Source: Halomonas sp. (GTDB lineage Bacteria > Pseudomonadota > Gammaproteobacteria > Pseudomonadales > Halomonadaceae). From it: DNA of 64,000 nt. Shown here piece by piece: positions 7,895 to 16,165 of this stretch. The stretch spans positions 1-64,000 of the forward strand of contig NZ_JAFIFK010000024.1 in NCBI RefSeq assembly GCF_020832045.1, read 5' to 3'. The translations under genes and the position numbers were made by a program. The notes under the pieces were generated by a model. That model was given only the letters and a program-made list of their open reading frames with translations, ran no database searches and was not told where the DNA came from. Numbering within the stretch: position 1 is the stretch's first letter; each line of letters starts with the position of its first letter.

Positions 7895-8938
7895 ATGAGT
7901 CGTCAACTTACCGCCGGCCTGCTGGCCGGAGCGCTGGGCCTTTCCCTGCTCGGAGCCGCCGTGGCCCAGGCAGATGAAACTCGGATCCGTTTTCAACTCG
8001 ACTGGCGCTTCGAAGGCCCCTCGGCGCCCTTCCTGATGGCCGTGGAGCGCGGCTATTTCGTCGAGGAAGGGCTGAATGTACAGATCGATTCCGGCAGCGG
8101 TTCCGCCGGGGCCATCAACCGGGTCGCCTCGGGGGCCTACGAAATGGGCTTCGGCGATCTCAATGCGCTGGTGGAATTTCTCGCCGAGAACCCGGACGGC
8201 CCGGGTATACAGGGCGTCTACGTGGTCTATGACGGGAGCCCGGCTTCGGTCTTTGCGCGCAAGGATCGCGGCATCGAGTCGCCTGCGGACCTCGCCGGCA
8301 AGTCCATCGCCGCGCCCGCCTTCGATACGGGCTACCGGGCCTGGGGCATCTTTGCCGCGGCCAACGATCTCGAGGCGGGCGCCGTCGAATGGCAGAACGT
8401 CGACCCCACCCTGCGCGAGACGTTGCTGGTGCGCGGGGATGTGGATGCCATCACCGGCTTCTACTTCACCAGCCTGCTCAATCTCGAAGGACGTGGCATG
8501 GACGAGGAGCAGCTCTCCATCATGCCGTTCCCGGACTATGGCGTGCCGCTTTACGGCAACGCCATCATCGCCAGCGAAGCGTTCTCCGAGGCCAACCCCG
8601 AAGCGGTGGAAGGCTTTCTGCGCGCCTTCAACCGCGCCCTGGCAGAGACCCTGGCCGACCCCGAAGGAGCGATCGAGTACGTACGCAACCGCGATTCGTT
8701 GATCGATGTCGAGATGGAGACGCGGCGGCTCAAGCTGGCCATCGACAGTGTGGTCGATACCGAGGACGCGCGTGCCAACGGTGCCGGCGGTGTGGACGAG
8801 CAGCGCCTGCGCGAGGCCATCCAGCTGGTAGCGGACGCCTATGAACTGCCCTCGGTCCCCGAGCCCGAACGCGTCTTCACCTCGCGCTTCCTGCCGCCCC
8901 AGGAGGAGCGCATGATCTTCCCCGAGCGCGCGGAATGA
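7895..8938 (+). CDS. ABC transporter substrate-binding protein, NMT1/THI5-like
   Basis: Periplasmic binding protein of the SsuA/TauA/ThiY superfamily. A signal peptide covers residues 1-27 (cleavage near AVAQA-DE). The mature part opens with a FQLDWRFEGPSAPFLMA motif equivalent to the LDW-xxN segment of THI5-like proteins, followed by ERGYFVEEGLNV. The 347-residue length fits. Family members bind pyrimidine precursors, alkanesulfonates, nitrate or riboflavin-related compounds; the substrate cannot be read from the sequence. It overlaps the ATPase gene by four bases and is the first gene of a three-gene operon. Confidence 0.88.
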   Translation: MSRQLTAGLLAGALGLSLLGAAVAQADETRIRFQLDWRFEGPSAPFLMAVERGYFVEEGLNVQIDSGSGSAGAINRVASGAYEMGFGDLNALVEFLAENPDGPGIQGVYVVYDGSPASVFARKDRGIESPADLAGKSIAAPAFDTGYRAWGIFAAANDLEAGAVEWQNVDPTLRETLLVRGDVDAITGFYFTSLLNLEGRGMDEEQLSIMPFPDYGVPLYGNAIIASEAFSEANPEAVEGFLRAFNRALAETLADPEGAIEYVRNRDSLIDVEMETRRLKLAIDSVVDTEDARANGAGGVDEQRLREAIQLVADAYELPSVPEPERVFTSRFLPPQEERMIFPERAE

Positions 8939-9732
8939 CGGCAGTGGCAGACTCAACGCCCTTCGTTGACTTCGATCGGGTCAGCCTGGCCTACGACGAC
9001 TCCGGCAATGCCATCGAGGACATCTCGCTCTCCATCAAGGAGGGCGAGTTCGTGGCTTTCGTCGGCCCTTCGGGCTGCGGTAAGTCGACCTTCATGAAGC
9101 TGTGCACCGGGCTGCATGCGCCTACCGAGGGCAGCGTGCAGGTGGATGGTGCCCCAGTGGGTGGTCCCTTGAAGATCTGCGGGATGGCGTTTCAGAGCGC
9201 CAACCTGCTGCCCTGGCGCACCACGCTGGACAACGTGCTGCTACCGCTGGAGATCGTCAAGCCCTACCGTTCGCAGTTTCGCAAGCGGCGCGCGGAGTTC
9301 GTCGGCTGGGCCCGCGACCTGCTGCGTACGGTGGGACTCGAAGGCTACGAAGACCAGTATCCCTGGCAGCTCTCCGGTGGCATGCAGCAGCGCGCCTCGA
9401 TCTGCCGCGCACTGATCCATCGCCCACGCCTGCTGATGCTCGATGAGCCTTTCGGTGCATTGGATGCCTTCACTCGGGAGGAGCTGTGGTGCGTGTTGCG
9501 CGATCTGTGGGAAGCCCAGCGTTTCACCGTGGTGCTGGTGACCCATGACCTGCGCGAAGCGGCGTTCCTGGCCGATACCGTCTACGTCATGAGCCGCCGT
9601 CCGGGTCGTATCATTGAGCGCCGCGAGATCGATCTGCCGCGGCCGCGCGAACTGGCGGTGACCTACGAGAAGCCCTTCATCGATCTGGTGCAGGAATTGC
9701 GCAACCTGATCGGTGACATTCGCAGCGCCTGA
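8935..9732 (+). CDS. ABC transporter ATP-binding protein (SsuB/TauB type)
   Basis: Cytoplasmic ATPase of the importer. The 265 residues contain Walker A GPSGCGKST (about 44-52), a Q-loop (MAFQSANLLPWRTT), the signature LSGGMQQR (about 147-154), Walker B RLLMLDEPFGALDAF and the switch histidine in VTHDLREA. The LLPWRTTLDNV segment is typical of the taurine/nitrate/sulfonate ATPase group. The ATGA overlap with the upstream gene and an 11-nt gap to the permease indicate one transcript. Confidence 0.92.
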   Translation: MTAVADSTPFVDFDRVSLAYDDSGNAIEDISLSIKEGEFVAFVGPSGCGKSTFMKLCTGLHAPTEGSVQVDGAPVGGPLKICGMAFQSANLLPWRTTLDNVLLPLEIVKPYRSQFRKRRAEFVGWARDLLRTVGLEGYEDQYPWQLSGGMQQRASICRALIHRPRLLMLDEPFGALDAFTREELWCVLRDLWEAQRFTVVLVTHDLREAAFLADTVYVMSRRPGRIIERREIDLPRPRELAVTYEKPFIDLVQELRNLIGDIRSA

Positions 9733-9742
9733 GGAAGTGAGC

Positions 9743-10510
9743 ATGAGCAAGAACGACAAGCTGCGCGAGCGGCTAGCGCCCTGGGTGGCGATGCTGGCAC
9801 TGGTGGCGATCTGGGAGATCAGCGTGCGCCTGCTGCAGGTGCCGGAGTTCATCTTCCCCAGCGCTTCGGCCACCGCCCAGGCCCTGGTGACCTTCGCCGG
9901 CCCCATCGGCATGCACTCCTGGCAGACCCTGTGGACCACCATGGCGGGTTTCGCCCTGGGTGTGGCGGTAGGTCTGGCGCTGGGCTTCATCATCGGTTCC
10001 TCGCGCTTTCTCTACCACGCCTGCTACCCGCTGCTGGTGGGCTTCAACGCCATCCCCAAGGTCGCCTTCGTGCCGATCCTGGTGGTGTGGTTCGGCATCG
10101 GCTCGGTGCCGGCGATCCTGACCGCCTTCCTGATCTGCTTCTTTCCCATCGTGGTCAACGTGGCCACGGGGCTCGCCACGCTGGAGCCGGAAATGGAAGA
10201 CGTGCTGAGGGTGCTGGGTGCACGGCGCATGGACGTGCTACTCAAGGTCGGCCTGCCGCGCTCGCTGCCCTACTTCTTTGCTTCGCTGAAGATCGCCATC
10301 ACGCTGGCCTTCGTTGGCACCGTGGTCTCCGAGACGGTGGCCTCCAACCAGGGCATCGGTTACCTGATGATGAGTGCCGGCTCGCAGATGCGCATGTCAC
10401 TGGTGTTCGCAGGCTTGATCGTGATCAGTGCCATGGCCATGGTGATGTATGAGCTGTTTGCGATTCTGGAGAAGCGCATGACCGGATGGGCGCATCGGGG
10501 GCAACGGTGA
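9743..10510 (+). CDS. ABC transporter permease (SsuC/TauC type)
   Basis: Inner-membrane subunit of 255 residues with about six TM segments and the EAA loop near the C-terminal half, around LRVLGARRMDVLLKVGLP (about 155-172), the ATPase docking site. The start is the ATG at 9743 with GAGGAAGTGA upstream; a longer frame from 9713 lacks a site. It completes the SBP-ATPase-permease set. No enzyme gene adjoins to reveal the substrate. Confidence 0.9.
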   Translation: MSKNDKLRERLAPWVAMLALVAIWEISVRLLQVPEFIFPSASATAQALVTFAGPIGMHSWQTLWTTMAGFALGVAVGLALGFIIGSSRFLYHACYPLLVGFNAIPKVAFVPILVVWFGIGSVPAILTAFLICFFPIVVNVATGLATLEPEMEDVLRVLGARRMDVLLKVGLPRSLPYFFASLKIAITLAFVGTVVSETVASNQGIGYLMMSAGSQMRMSLVFAGLIVISAMAMVMYELFAILEKRMTGWAHRGQR

Positions 10511-10572
10511 GGCGCTGTGCAACGGGAGCATAAGAGAACTGTCACCGTGCTGTAAGCCAGTAGCAGTAATGT

Positions 10573-10595
10573 CGATGAGATTCACTCATCGGAGG
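10573..10595 (+). promoter_or_regulatory. Hairpin abutting the ribosome-binding site of the next gene
   Basis: CGATGAG (10573-10579) and CTCATCG (10585-10591) form a perfect 7-bp stem with a five-base loop. The GGAGG site starts on the last base of the stem, 10591-10595. It could modulate translation of the binding-protein gene at 10603. Confidence 0.4.
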
Positions 10596-10602
10596 CTTAC
10601 TC

Positions 10603-11586
10603 ATGCAGCGCCCCTTGATAACCGCCCTTGCCTTATCCTCGCTGCTTGCCGGCCTGGCCTTGCCGGCTCTCGGCAGCGAGAAGCTGGTGCTCTATACCAG
10701 CCAGCCCAACAGCGACGCTCAGCAGACCGTCGACGCCTTCCAGGCGGCGCATCCAGAGATCGAGGTGCAGTGGGTGCGCGACGGCACCACGCAATTGATG
10801 ACGCGCCTGCGCTCCGAGCTGTCTGCCGGGGTCAGCAATCCCGACGTGCTGCTGATCGCCGACAGCATGACCATGGAGTCGCTCAAGCAAGAGGGGCACC
10901 TGCAAGCCTACCTGAGCCCTGAGCGTGAGAACTACGACGACGAGCTGTACGATCCCGAGGGCTACTACTACGGTACCAAGCTGATCACTACCGGTATCGT
11001 CTACAACACCGGGGCCGAGCGTCAGCCACAGAGCTGGAAGGAACTCACCCAACCCGAGTACGCGGGCCAGATCACCATGCCGAGCCCGCTCTATTCCGGT
11101 GCCGCGCTGATCCACATGGCGGCGGTCGAAGCCCACCCCGAGCTGGGTGAAGGCTATTACGAGGCGCTGCAAGCCAACCGTACCGAGGCCCAGGGCGGCA
11201 ACGGCGGCGTGTTCAACGCCGTAGCAGCAGGTAGCAAGCCCTACGGTATCGTGGTCGACTTCCTGCCGATTCGCGAGGCCGCCAAGGGCTCGCCGGTGGC
11301 GTTCGTGTTCCCTGAAGAGGGCGTGAGTGCCGTGACCGAGCCGGTCGCCATCATGCAGGGTGCACGGAACCTCGACGCGGCACAGAAGTTCGTCGACTTC
11401 GTGCTGTCGCGGGAAGGACAGGAACTGGTGAGCGACCAGGGCTACTTGCCCGCCCATCCCGACGTCGCTCCACCCGAGGGTTTCCCCGCACGTGACGACA
11501 TCGCCATGATGCCGCTGGATGCCCAGAGCGCCCTGGCCAGGGAAGCCGAGCTCAAGCAGCGTTTCGGCGAGCTGTTCGGTAGCTGA
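10603..11586 (+). CDS. ABC transporter substrate-binding protein, family 1 (FbpA/AfuA-like)
   Basis: Periplasmic binding protein of 327 residues with a signal peptide ending near LPALGSE (24/25). The mature part opens KLVLYTSQPN, as in the ferric-iron and sugar-phosphate binding group, with the DGTTQLMTRLRSEL helix next. The paired C-terminal tyrosines that bind iron in FbpA are not evident; YYYG occurs around residue 123, a different place. AfuA of this family binds hexose phosphates, and a phosphatase gene ends this operon, so an organophosphate ligand is a reasonable inference. First gene of a five-gene unit. Confidence 0.85.
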   Translation: MQRPLITALALSSLLAGLALPALGSEKLVLYTSQPNSDAQQTVDAFQAAHPEIEVQWVRDGTTQLMTRLRSELSAGVSNPDVLLIADSMTMESLKQEGHLQAYLSPERENYDDELYDPEGYYYGTKLITTGIVYNTGAERQPQSWKELTQPEYAGQITMPSPLYSGAALIHMAAVEAHPELGEGYYEALQANRTEAQGGNGGVFNAVAAGSKPYGIVVDFLPIREAAKGSPVAFVFPEEGVSAVTEPVAIMQGARNLDAAQKFVDFVLSREGQELVSDQGYLPAHPDVAPPEGFPARDDIAMMPLDAQSALAREAELKQRFGELFGS

Positions 11587-11588
11587 TC

Positions 11589-13289
11589 ATGTCGCCGAGC
11601 CTGATGGAAGGCAGCCAGCAACGCTGGCTGCTCACCCTGTTGACGGTCACCATCGTGGCATTCAGTCTCGTGCCCAGCCTGCGTCTGCTGATGGAGGCAC
11701 TTGGGGACCTGGCCCAGGGCAGCGAATCACCGCTGTGGCGGGTGCTTCAGGCCGAGAGTACCTGGCGAGCGCTCGCGCGCAGCCTCTACACCTCGGGGTT
11801 GGGCATGCTGATTGCGCTGGTGCTGGGCAGTCTGTTCGCTTTCGTGATCACCCTCACCGACATTCGCGGCAAGGCCTGGCTGGTGTTCTGCTTCATGCTG
11901 CCGATGATGATCCCGCCCCAGGTCACGGCGCTGAGCTGGTTGCAGCTGTTCGGTCCCGCCAGTCCGCTGCTCAAGAGTATCGGCATGGCACCGCCGCTGG
12001 GCAGCCCGCAGCCGCTTTATTCCGCCGAAGGTATTGCCCTGTTACTGGGCATCCAGAGTGCGCCGCTGGTGTTTCTGGCGCTGCGTACCTCGCTGTTGTC
12101 GCTGCCCCGCGAGCTGGTCGAGGCAGCCCGTATCAGCGGCGCGCGCCAGGTCCAGGTCTGGAGGCAGATCATCCTGCCGGTCTCCCGCGGCGGTCTGGTC
12201 GCGGGCGGCGCCATGGCGTTCATTTCCAGTCTGGGCAACTTCGGCATCCCCGCCATGCTGGGCATTCCCGCCGGCTACTACGTGTTGCCGACCCTGATCT
12301 ACCAGCGTATGGCCAGCTTCGGCACCGGCGTACTGGCGGAGATGGCGTCGCTCTCGCTGCTGATTGGCGTGCTGGCGCTGGCCAGTGTGGCGCTGCAGCA
12401 GGCGTGGATGAAGCGCAGCCGATTCGGTCTGGTGGGGCACGGCGGTCGCCCGCACGATTTTTCGCTGGGGCGCTGGCGCGGCGGGGTGACCGCGCTGCTG
12501 GTCGCCGTACTGCTGGCCATTCTCATCGCACCGCTGGCAGCGCTGGTGGTGAGTTCGCTGGTGCCTGCCGTGGGAGTGCCGCTCAACGGGGAGACCGCTA
12601 CCCTCAATGCCTACCACGAAGTGATCGGCCGTCAAGGGACGACCTGGCGCGCGGTTCGCAACAGCCTGTGGCTTGCGGGTGGCGCCGCACTGCTGCTGAT
12701 ACTCTTCAGTCTGCCGCTGGCTTACCGTCTTCAGCGTCTGCCCCAGCGCTGGCAGAACCTCTCCTTGAGCGCCATCGAGCTGCCCTACGCGCTGCCGGGT
12801 GTGGTGCTGGCGGTGGCCTGTATCCTGCTCTTCGTGCGCCCCATCCCTGTGGTCAACGTGGCGCTCTACGGCACCCTGGGATTGATCTTCGTCGCTTATC
12901 TGGCGCGTTTCCTGGTGGTATGCCTCAAGCCGGTAGCTGCCGGACTATCCCAGCTCGACCCCTCGCTGGAGGAGGCTGCCCAGCTCGCCGGGGCCGGGCC
13001 CTGGCGGCGCTTGGGCAGCATCGTATTGCCGCTGGTGGCGCCGGCGCTGTTCGCCGGTGGGCTGCTGGTATTCCTGCTGGCGGTCAACGAGCTGACCGTC
13101 TCGGCGCTGCTGTGGAGCGCCGGCAACGAGACCCTGGGCGTGCTGATCTTCAACCTCGCCGAAGGGGGAGAGAGCGTGCTGGCCGCCGCGGTGTCGGTGC
13201 TGGTGGTATTGATGGTGGCGGTGCTGATGCTGGTGCTGAGCCTGCTGGCGCCGCACCTGCCCAAGGGGGTCGTGCCATGGCAGGGTTGA
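11589..13289 (+). CDS. ABC transporter permease, two fused permease domains (FbpB/AfuB-like)
   Basis: 566-residue inner-membrane protein with two tandem binding-protein-dependent permease units, each with an EAA-type loop: ARISGARQVQVWRQIILP (about 179-196) and AAQLAGAGPWRRLGSIVLP (about 464-482). The duplicated architecture is the norm for FbpB/AfuB permeases, so one chain supplies both halves of the channel. It starts two bases after the binding-protein stop and overlaps the ATPase gene by 13 bases. Confidence 0.9.
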   Translation: MSPSLMEGSQQRWLLTLLTVTIVAFSLVPSLRLLMEALGDLAQGSESPLWRVLQAESTWRALARSLYTSGLGMLIALVLGSLFAFVITLTDIRGKAWLVFCFMLPMMIPPQVTALSWLQLFGPASPLLKSIGMAPPLGSPQPLYSAEGIALLLGIQSAPLVFLALRTSLLSLPRELVEAARISGARQVQVWRQIILPVSRGGLVAGGAMAFISSLGNFGIPAMLGIPAGYYVLPTLIYQRMASFGTGVLAEMASLSLLIGVLALASVALQQAWMKRSRFGLVGHGGRPHDFSLGRWRGGVTALLVAVLLAILIAPLAALVVSSLVPAVGVPLNGETATLNAYHEVIGRQGTTWRAVRNSLWLAGGAALLLILFSLPLAYRLQRLPQRWQNLSLSAIELPYALPGVVLAVACILLFVRPIPVVNVALYGTLGLIFVAYLARFLVVCLKPVAAGLSQLDPSLEEAAQLAGAGPWRRLGSIVLPLVAPALFAGGLLVFLLAVNELTVSALLWSAGNETLGVLIFNLAEGGESVLAAAVSVLVVLMVAVLMLVLSLLAPHLPKGVVPWQG

Positions 13290-14323
13290 TGATCGATCAT
13301 GTCTCCAAACGCTTCGGTGGGCAGACCGCCGTCGATGCACTATCTCTGGACATCGAGCCGGGCGAGTTCGTCGCGTTGCTCGGCCCCAGTGGCTGCGGCA
13401 AGACGACCATGCTGCGCATGCTGGCCGGCTTCGAGCCGCTCAGCGAGGGCGAGATTCGCCTGGGTGGGCGTACCCTGGCCAGTCCAGAGCGACACGTGCC
13501 GCCGGAACAGCGCAACATGGCCATGGTGTTCCAGTCCTACGCCCTGTGGCCGCACATGAATGTGGCCGCCAACGTCGGTTACCCGCTCAAGCTGCGCCGT
13601 CTGGATGGCGAGACGTATCGACGTCGGGTGGCGCAGGCGTTGGACCTGGTGGATCTCGCGCCCTACGCCGAGCGTTCACCTCAGGAACTGAGCGGCGGCC
13701 AGCGCCAGCGTGTGGCGCTGGCTCGCTGTCTGGTCACCGATCCCGACGTCGTGCTACTCGACGAGCCCCTGGCCAACCTCGACCGCAACCTGCGTGCGAC
13801 CATGGAGCAGAGTTTTCGCGAGTTTCATCGCCGCACTCGGGCCACCATGGTCTATGTCACCCACGACCAGAGCGAGGCCATGGCGCTGGCGGACCGCATC
13901 GCCGTGATGCGCGCCGGCCGCCTGGAGCAGTGGGGTACGCCGCAGGCCTTGTATCGTCAGCCTCGCAGCGCTTGGGTGGCCAGCTTCATCGGCCAGGGCA
14001 GTCGGCTGAACGTGGCCGCGGGTCGACCGGGACTGCGGCTGGATGAACATGCGCTGATGCGAGGCCTCGCCGCTGTCGCTGCCGAGCGCACCCAGCCGGT
14101 GCTGGTGCGCCCGGAACATATCACGATATTGCCCGAACCCGTTGCCCAGGACGGCCTACGGGCGAAGGTCGAGAGCGTGACCTTTCGCGGCGAGCGCTAT
14201 GAGCTTCATCTGCGCCTGGCCACGGGTGAGTCGCTGCTGGCCTATCATCATGCCGCGCCTGCCGAAGGTCAGCAGGTCGCCGTGCTGCTGCACGAGGGCT
14301 GGTGCCTGGAGCCCGAAGCATGA
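13277..14323 (+). CDS. ABC transporter ATP-binding protein (FbpC/PotA type with TOBE domain)
   Basis: 348-residue ATPase with Walker A GPSGCGKTT (about 36-44), Q-loop VFQSYALWPHM, signature LSGGQRQR, Walker B VVLLDEPLANLD and switch VTHDQSEA. A C-terminal TOBE-like regulatory domain (about 250-348) ends with LLHEGWCLEP. The ATG at 13277 lies inside the end of the permease gene. The next gene overlaps its stop by an ATGA, so coupling continues. Confidence 0.92.
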   Translation: MAGLMIDHVSKRFGGQTAVDALSLDIEPGEFVALLGPSGCGKTTMLRMLAGFEPLSEGEIRLGGRTLASPERHVPPEQRNMAMVFQSYALWPHMNVAANVGYPLKLRRLDGETYRRRVAQALDLVDLAPYAERSPQELSGGQRQRVALARCLVTDPDVVLLDEPLANLDRNLRATMEQSFREFHRRTRATMVYVTHDQSEAMALADRIAVMRAGRLEQWGTPQALYRQPRSAWVASFIGQGSRLNVAAGRPGLRLDEHALMRGLAAVAAERTQPVLVRPEHITILPEPVAQDGLRAKVESVTFRGERYELHLRLATGESLLAYHHAAPAEGQQVAVLLHEGWCLEPEA

Positions 14324-15363
14324 GCGTGCGTATCGAGGTGCTCAGCGGGCTCGGGGCGAAGGCACCCGCCGCCATCCTGGTGGAGGCTGCCGGCAAGCGC
14401 CTGCTGCTCGACGCCGGCGGCGCCCTGCACCCGGGGCAGTCCATTGAATGGGTGAAGGGGATCGATGTCGATGCGGTGCTGATCAGCCACGACCATTTCG
14501 ATCATATCGGTGCCGTATCGGCGTTACCTTCCGCGTTGCCGCTCTACTGTACGCCCCAGGTGGCGGCCGCGCTGCCGAGCGGCCGCGACTGGCGCCCCTT
14601 GCCCGAACGTGGGGAGTGCCGAATTGCTGGCATGCGTGTGACTACCGGTCAGGCGGGGCATTCGCTGGGTGGGGTCTGGTTGCATCTTGGTATTGCGGAC
14701 GGCGTGTTCTACAGCGGTGACGCTTGCCTCGAGTCACTGCTCTTTCCCTTCGACGAGCCGCCACCAGCGCGAGTGGCGTTGCTCGACGCTTCCTATGGGG
14801 TCTACGACACGCCTCAGGTGCAGTGTCGTGAGGCAATCCTGCAGCGCTTGACCGAGCCGCGAGTGCTGCCGGTTCCGGTCTCGGGCCGGGCACTGGAGAT
14901 GGCGCTGTGGCTAGATGCCCAGGCCGCGCGGCTGGGCATGACCTGGAACCTGGACGATGCCTGTCGCGAGGCGCTCGAGGCACTGTTGCGCCTGTCGCCT
15001 GAGTTGCGGCGAGAAGGGTCCGACACGGCCATCCGGCGGCTGCTCGACGCTTCCCGCACGGCTTCGCCCATGCTATGGCTAGTGGCTGACCGCGATGACG
15101 ACCCGGAGGACTGGCCGGAGCACCGCCTGCTGCATACCGGTTATCTCACGCCACGGCGGCAGCGCCAGCGGGTGGGCGGCGAGATCGACTGGCAGCGCTG
15201 GAACGTACACCTGCGGCTGTCGCATCTACGTGAGGTGGTACGTCGGCTTGGGGCCAGGCGGGTGATGCCACTGTTCACCACCGGGGTCGATGAGATAAGC
15301 AGGTCGTTGCTGTTGTCGCGAGAGAGGACCTTGTCCGGGGAGATATTCGATGCTGTTGGCTAA
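14320..15363 (+). CDS. Metallo-beta-lactamase-fold hydrolase in an ABC operon
   Basis: 347-residue cytoplasmic protein with the metal motif SHDHFDHIG (about 55-63), a further histidine in GQAGHSLGG (about 116) and the acidic ligand in FYSGDACLE (about 137), the order expected of MBL phosphodiesterases and RNase-Z-like or PhnP-like enzymes. No signal peptide. The C-terminal half (180-347) is long and I do not recognise it. Four-base overlap with the ATPase gene and 14-base overlap with the phosphatase gene make it part of the uptake operon, so it probably acts on the imported compound. Confidence 0.8.
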   Translation: MSVRIEVLSGLGAKAPAAILVEAAGKRLLLDAGGALHPGQSIEWVKGIDVDAVLISHDHFDHIGAVSALPSALPLYCTPQVAAALPSGRDWRPLPERGECRIAGMRVTTGQAGHSLGGVWLHLGIADGVFYSGDACLESLLFPFDEPPPARVALLDASYGVYDTPQVQCREAILQRLTEPRVLPVPVSGRALEMALWLDAQAARLGMTWNLDDACREALEALLRLSPELRREGSDTAIRRLLDASRTASPMLWLVADRDDDPEDWPEHRLLHTGYLTPRRQRQRVGGEIDWQRWNVHLRLSHLREVVRRLGARRVMPLFTTGVDEISRSLLLSRERTLSGEIFDAVG

Positions 15364-15928
15364 ACCCTTCGTCTTCATTCGTCATGGCGAAACGCAGCTC
15401 AACCGCGAGCAGCGCATATGCGGGCACAGTGACGTGCCGCTGACGGCGTGGGGCGAGACCCAGGCGCGTGAAGCAGCCAGCTGCTTGAATCGGCCATGGA
15501 GTCGAGTCGTGACCAGTACGCTGCAGCGTGCCTGGCGCACGGCAGAGCTGGCCGTGCCAGGCCAGCAGGCGGAACGCCTGAGCGGGCTAGATGAGCGCGA
15601 TTGGGGGCTCTTGGACCAGTTGCCGCTGAACGAGCAGCCCCCCTATGAGGAAACGCCACCCGGCGGCGAGAGCTGGGCGGTTTTTCAGGCGCGTGTTCTG
15701 GCGGCTCTCAACGGCGTATTGGCAAGCACCGAGGTGCCGCTGGTGGTGGCACACTCCGGGGTCTTTCGCGTGATACGGGCCCAGTTGATCGGCACGCCAC
15801 ATGGCCCACGTCTGTCCAATGCGACCCCTTACCTGATATGCCCCGGTCTGTTGGGCTGGCAGGTGGAGCGCTATACGTCTCGCGATTCAGCCTTTGGCAA
15901 GCGTCAGCTGACAGCCAGGGTGGGCTAG
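15350..15928 (+). CDS. Histidine phosphatase family protein (PGM/CobC-like)
   Basis: 192 residues with the catalytic RHG motif at FIRHGETQLN (about 9-18), the second arginine in TSTLQRAWRTAE, the acid E in GLDERDWG and the second histidine in VVAHSGVFRVI. This is the complete phosphohistidine pocket of the branch 1 phosphatases. Related proteins dephosphorylate sugar phosphates, alpha-ribazole phosphate or phosphoglycerate. It overlaps the MBL gene by 14 bases. Its stop and the stop of the convergent DUF1653 gene share one CTAG. Confidence 0.87.
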   Translation: MLLAKPFVFIRHGETQLNREQRICGHSDVPLTAWGETQAREAASCLNRPWSRVVTSTLQRAWRTAELAVPGQQAERLSGLDERDWGLLDQLPLNEQPPYEETPPGGESWAVFQARVLAALNGVLASTEVPLVVAHSGVFRVIRAQLIGTPHGPRLSNATPYLICPGLLGWQVERYTSRDSAFGKRQLTARVG

Positions 15929-16149
15929 AACGCCTTTTCCAAATCGAAGCGCGGCACCGGCTCGCCGCGTACTTCGACGGTTTCGGTGAACATGGCCAGC
16001 GGCCGTACCCACAGACCGTAGTCGCCATAGAGGGCGCGATACACCACCAGCGGCTCCTCGGTTTCGCTGTGATGGGCGACGCCGAGCACCTCATAGCGGT
16101 TACCCTTGTAGTGGCTGTAGATGCCGGGGACGGGGAAGGCTGTAGACAT
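15925..16149 (-). CDS. DUF1653 domain protein
   Basis: 74-residue cytoplasmic protein, essentially one DUF1653 domain: PGIYSHYKGNRYEVLGVAHHSET at 8-30, then VVYRALYGDYGLWVRPL with the conserved Tyr and Trp. The family has no established function. I start at the ATG at 16147-16149; an upstream in-frame extension would read into the 3' end of tcdA. It lies 16 bp behind tcdA on the same strand and is probably cotranscribed. Confidence 0.85.
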   Translation of the reverse strand: MSTAFPVPGIYSHYKGNRYEVLGVAHHSETEEPLVVYRALYGDYGLWVRPLAMFTETVEVRGEPVPRFDLEKAF

Positions 16150-16165
16150 GGCGTCGGGCTCCTGA

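Noticed and set aside
10603-11586. Assigning this binding protein as ferric-iron specific (fbpA)
   Set aside because: The paired iron-binding tyrosines are not seen at the expected place, there is no Fur-like site upstream, and phosphoester hydrolases share the operon.
11519-13276. Upstream extension of the ATPase frame through the fused permease gene
   Set aside because: The permease in the other frame has clear TMs and EAA loops; only the part from 13277 onward reads as an ATPase.
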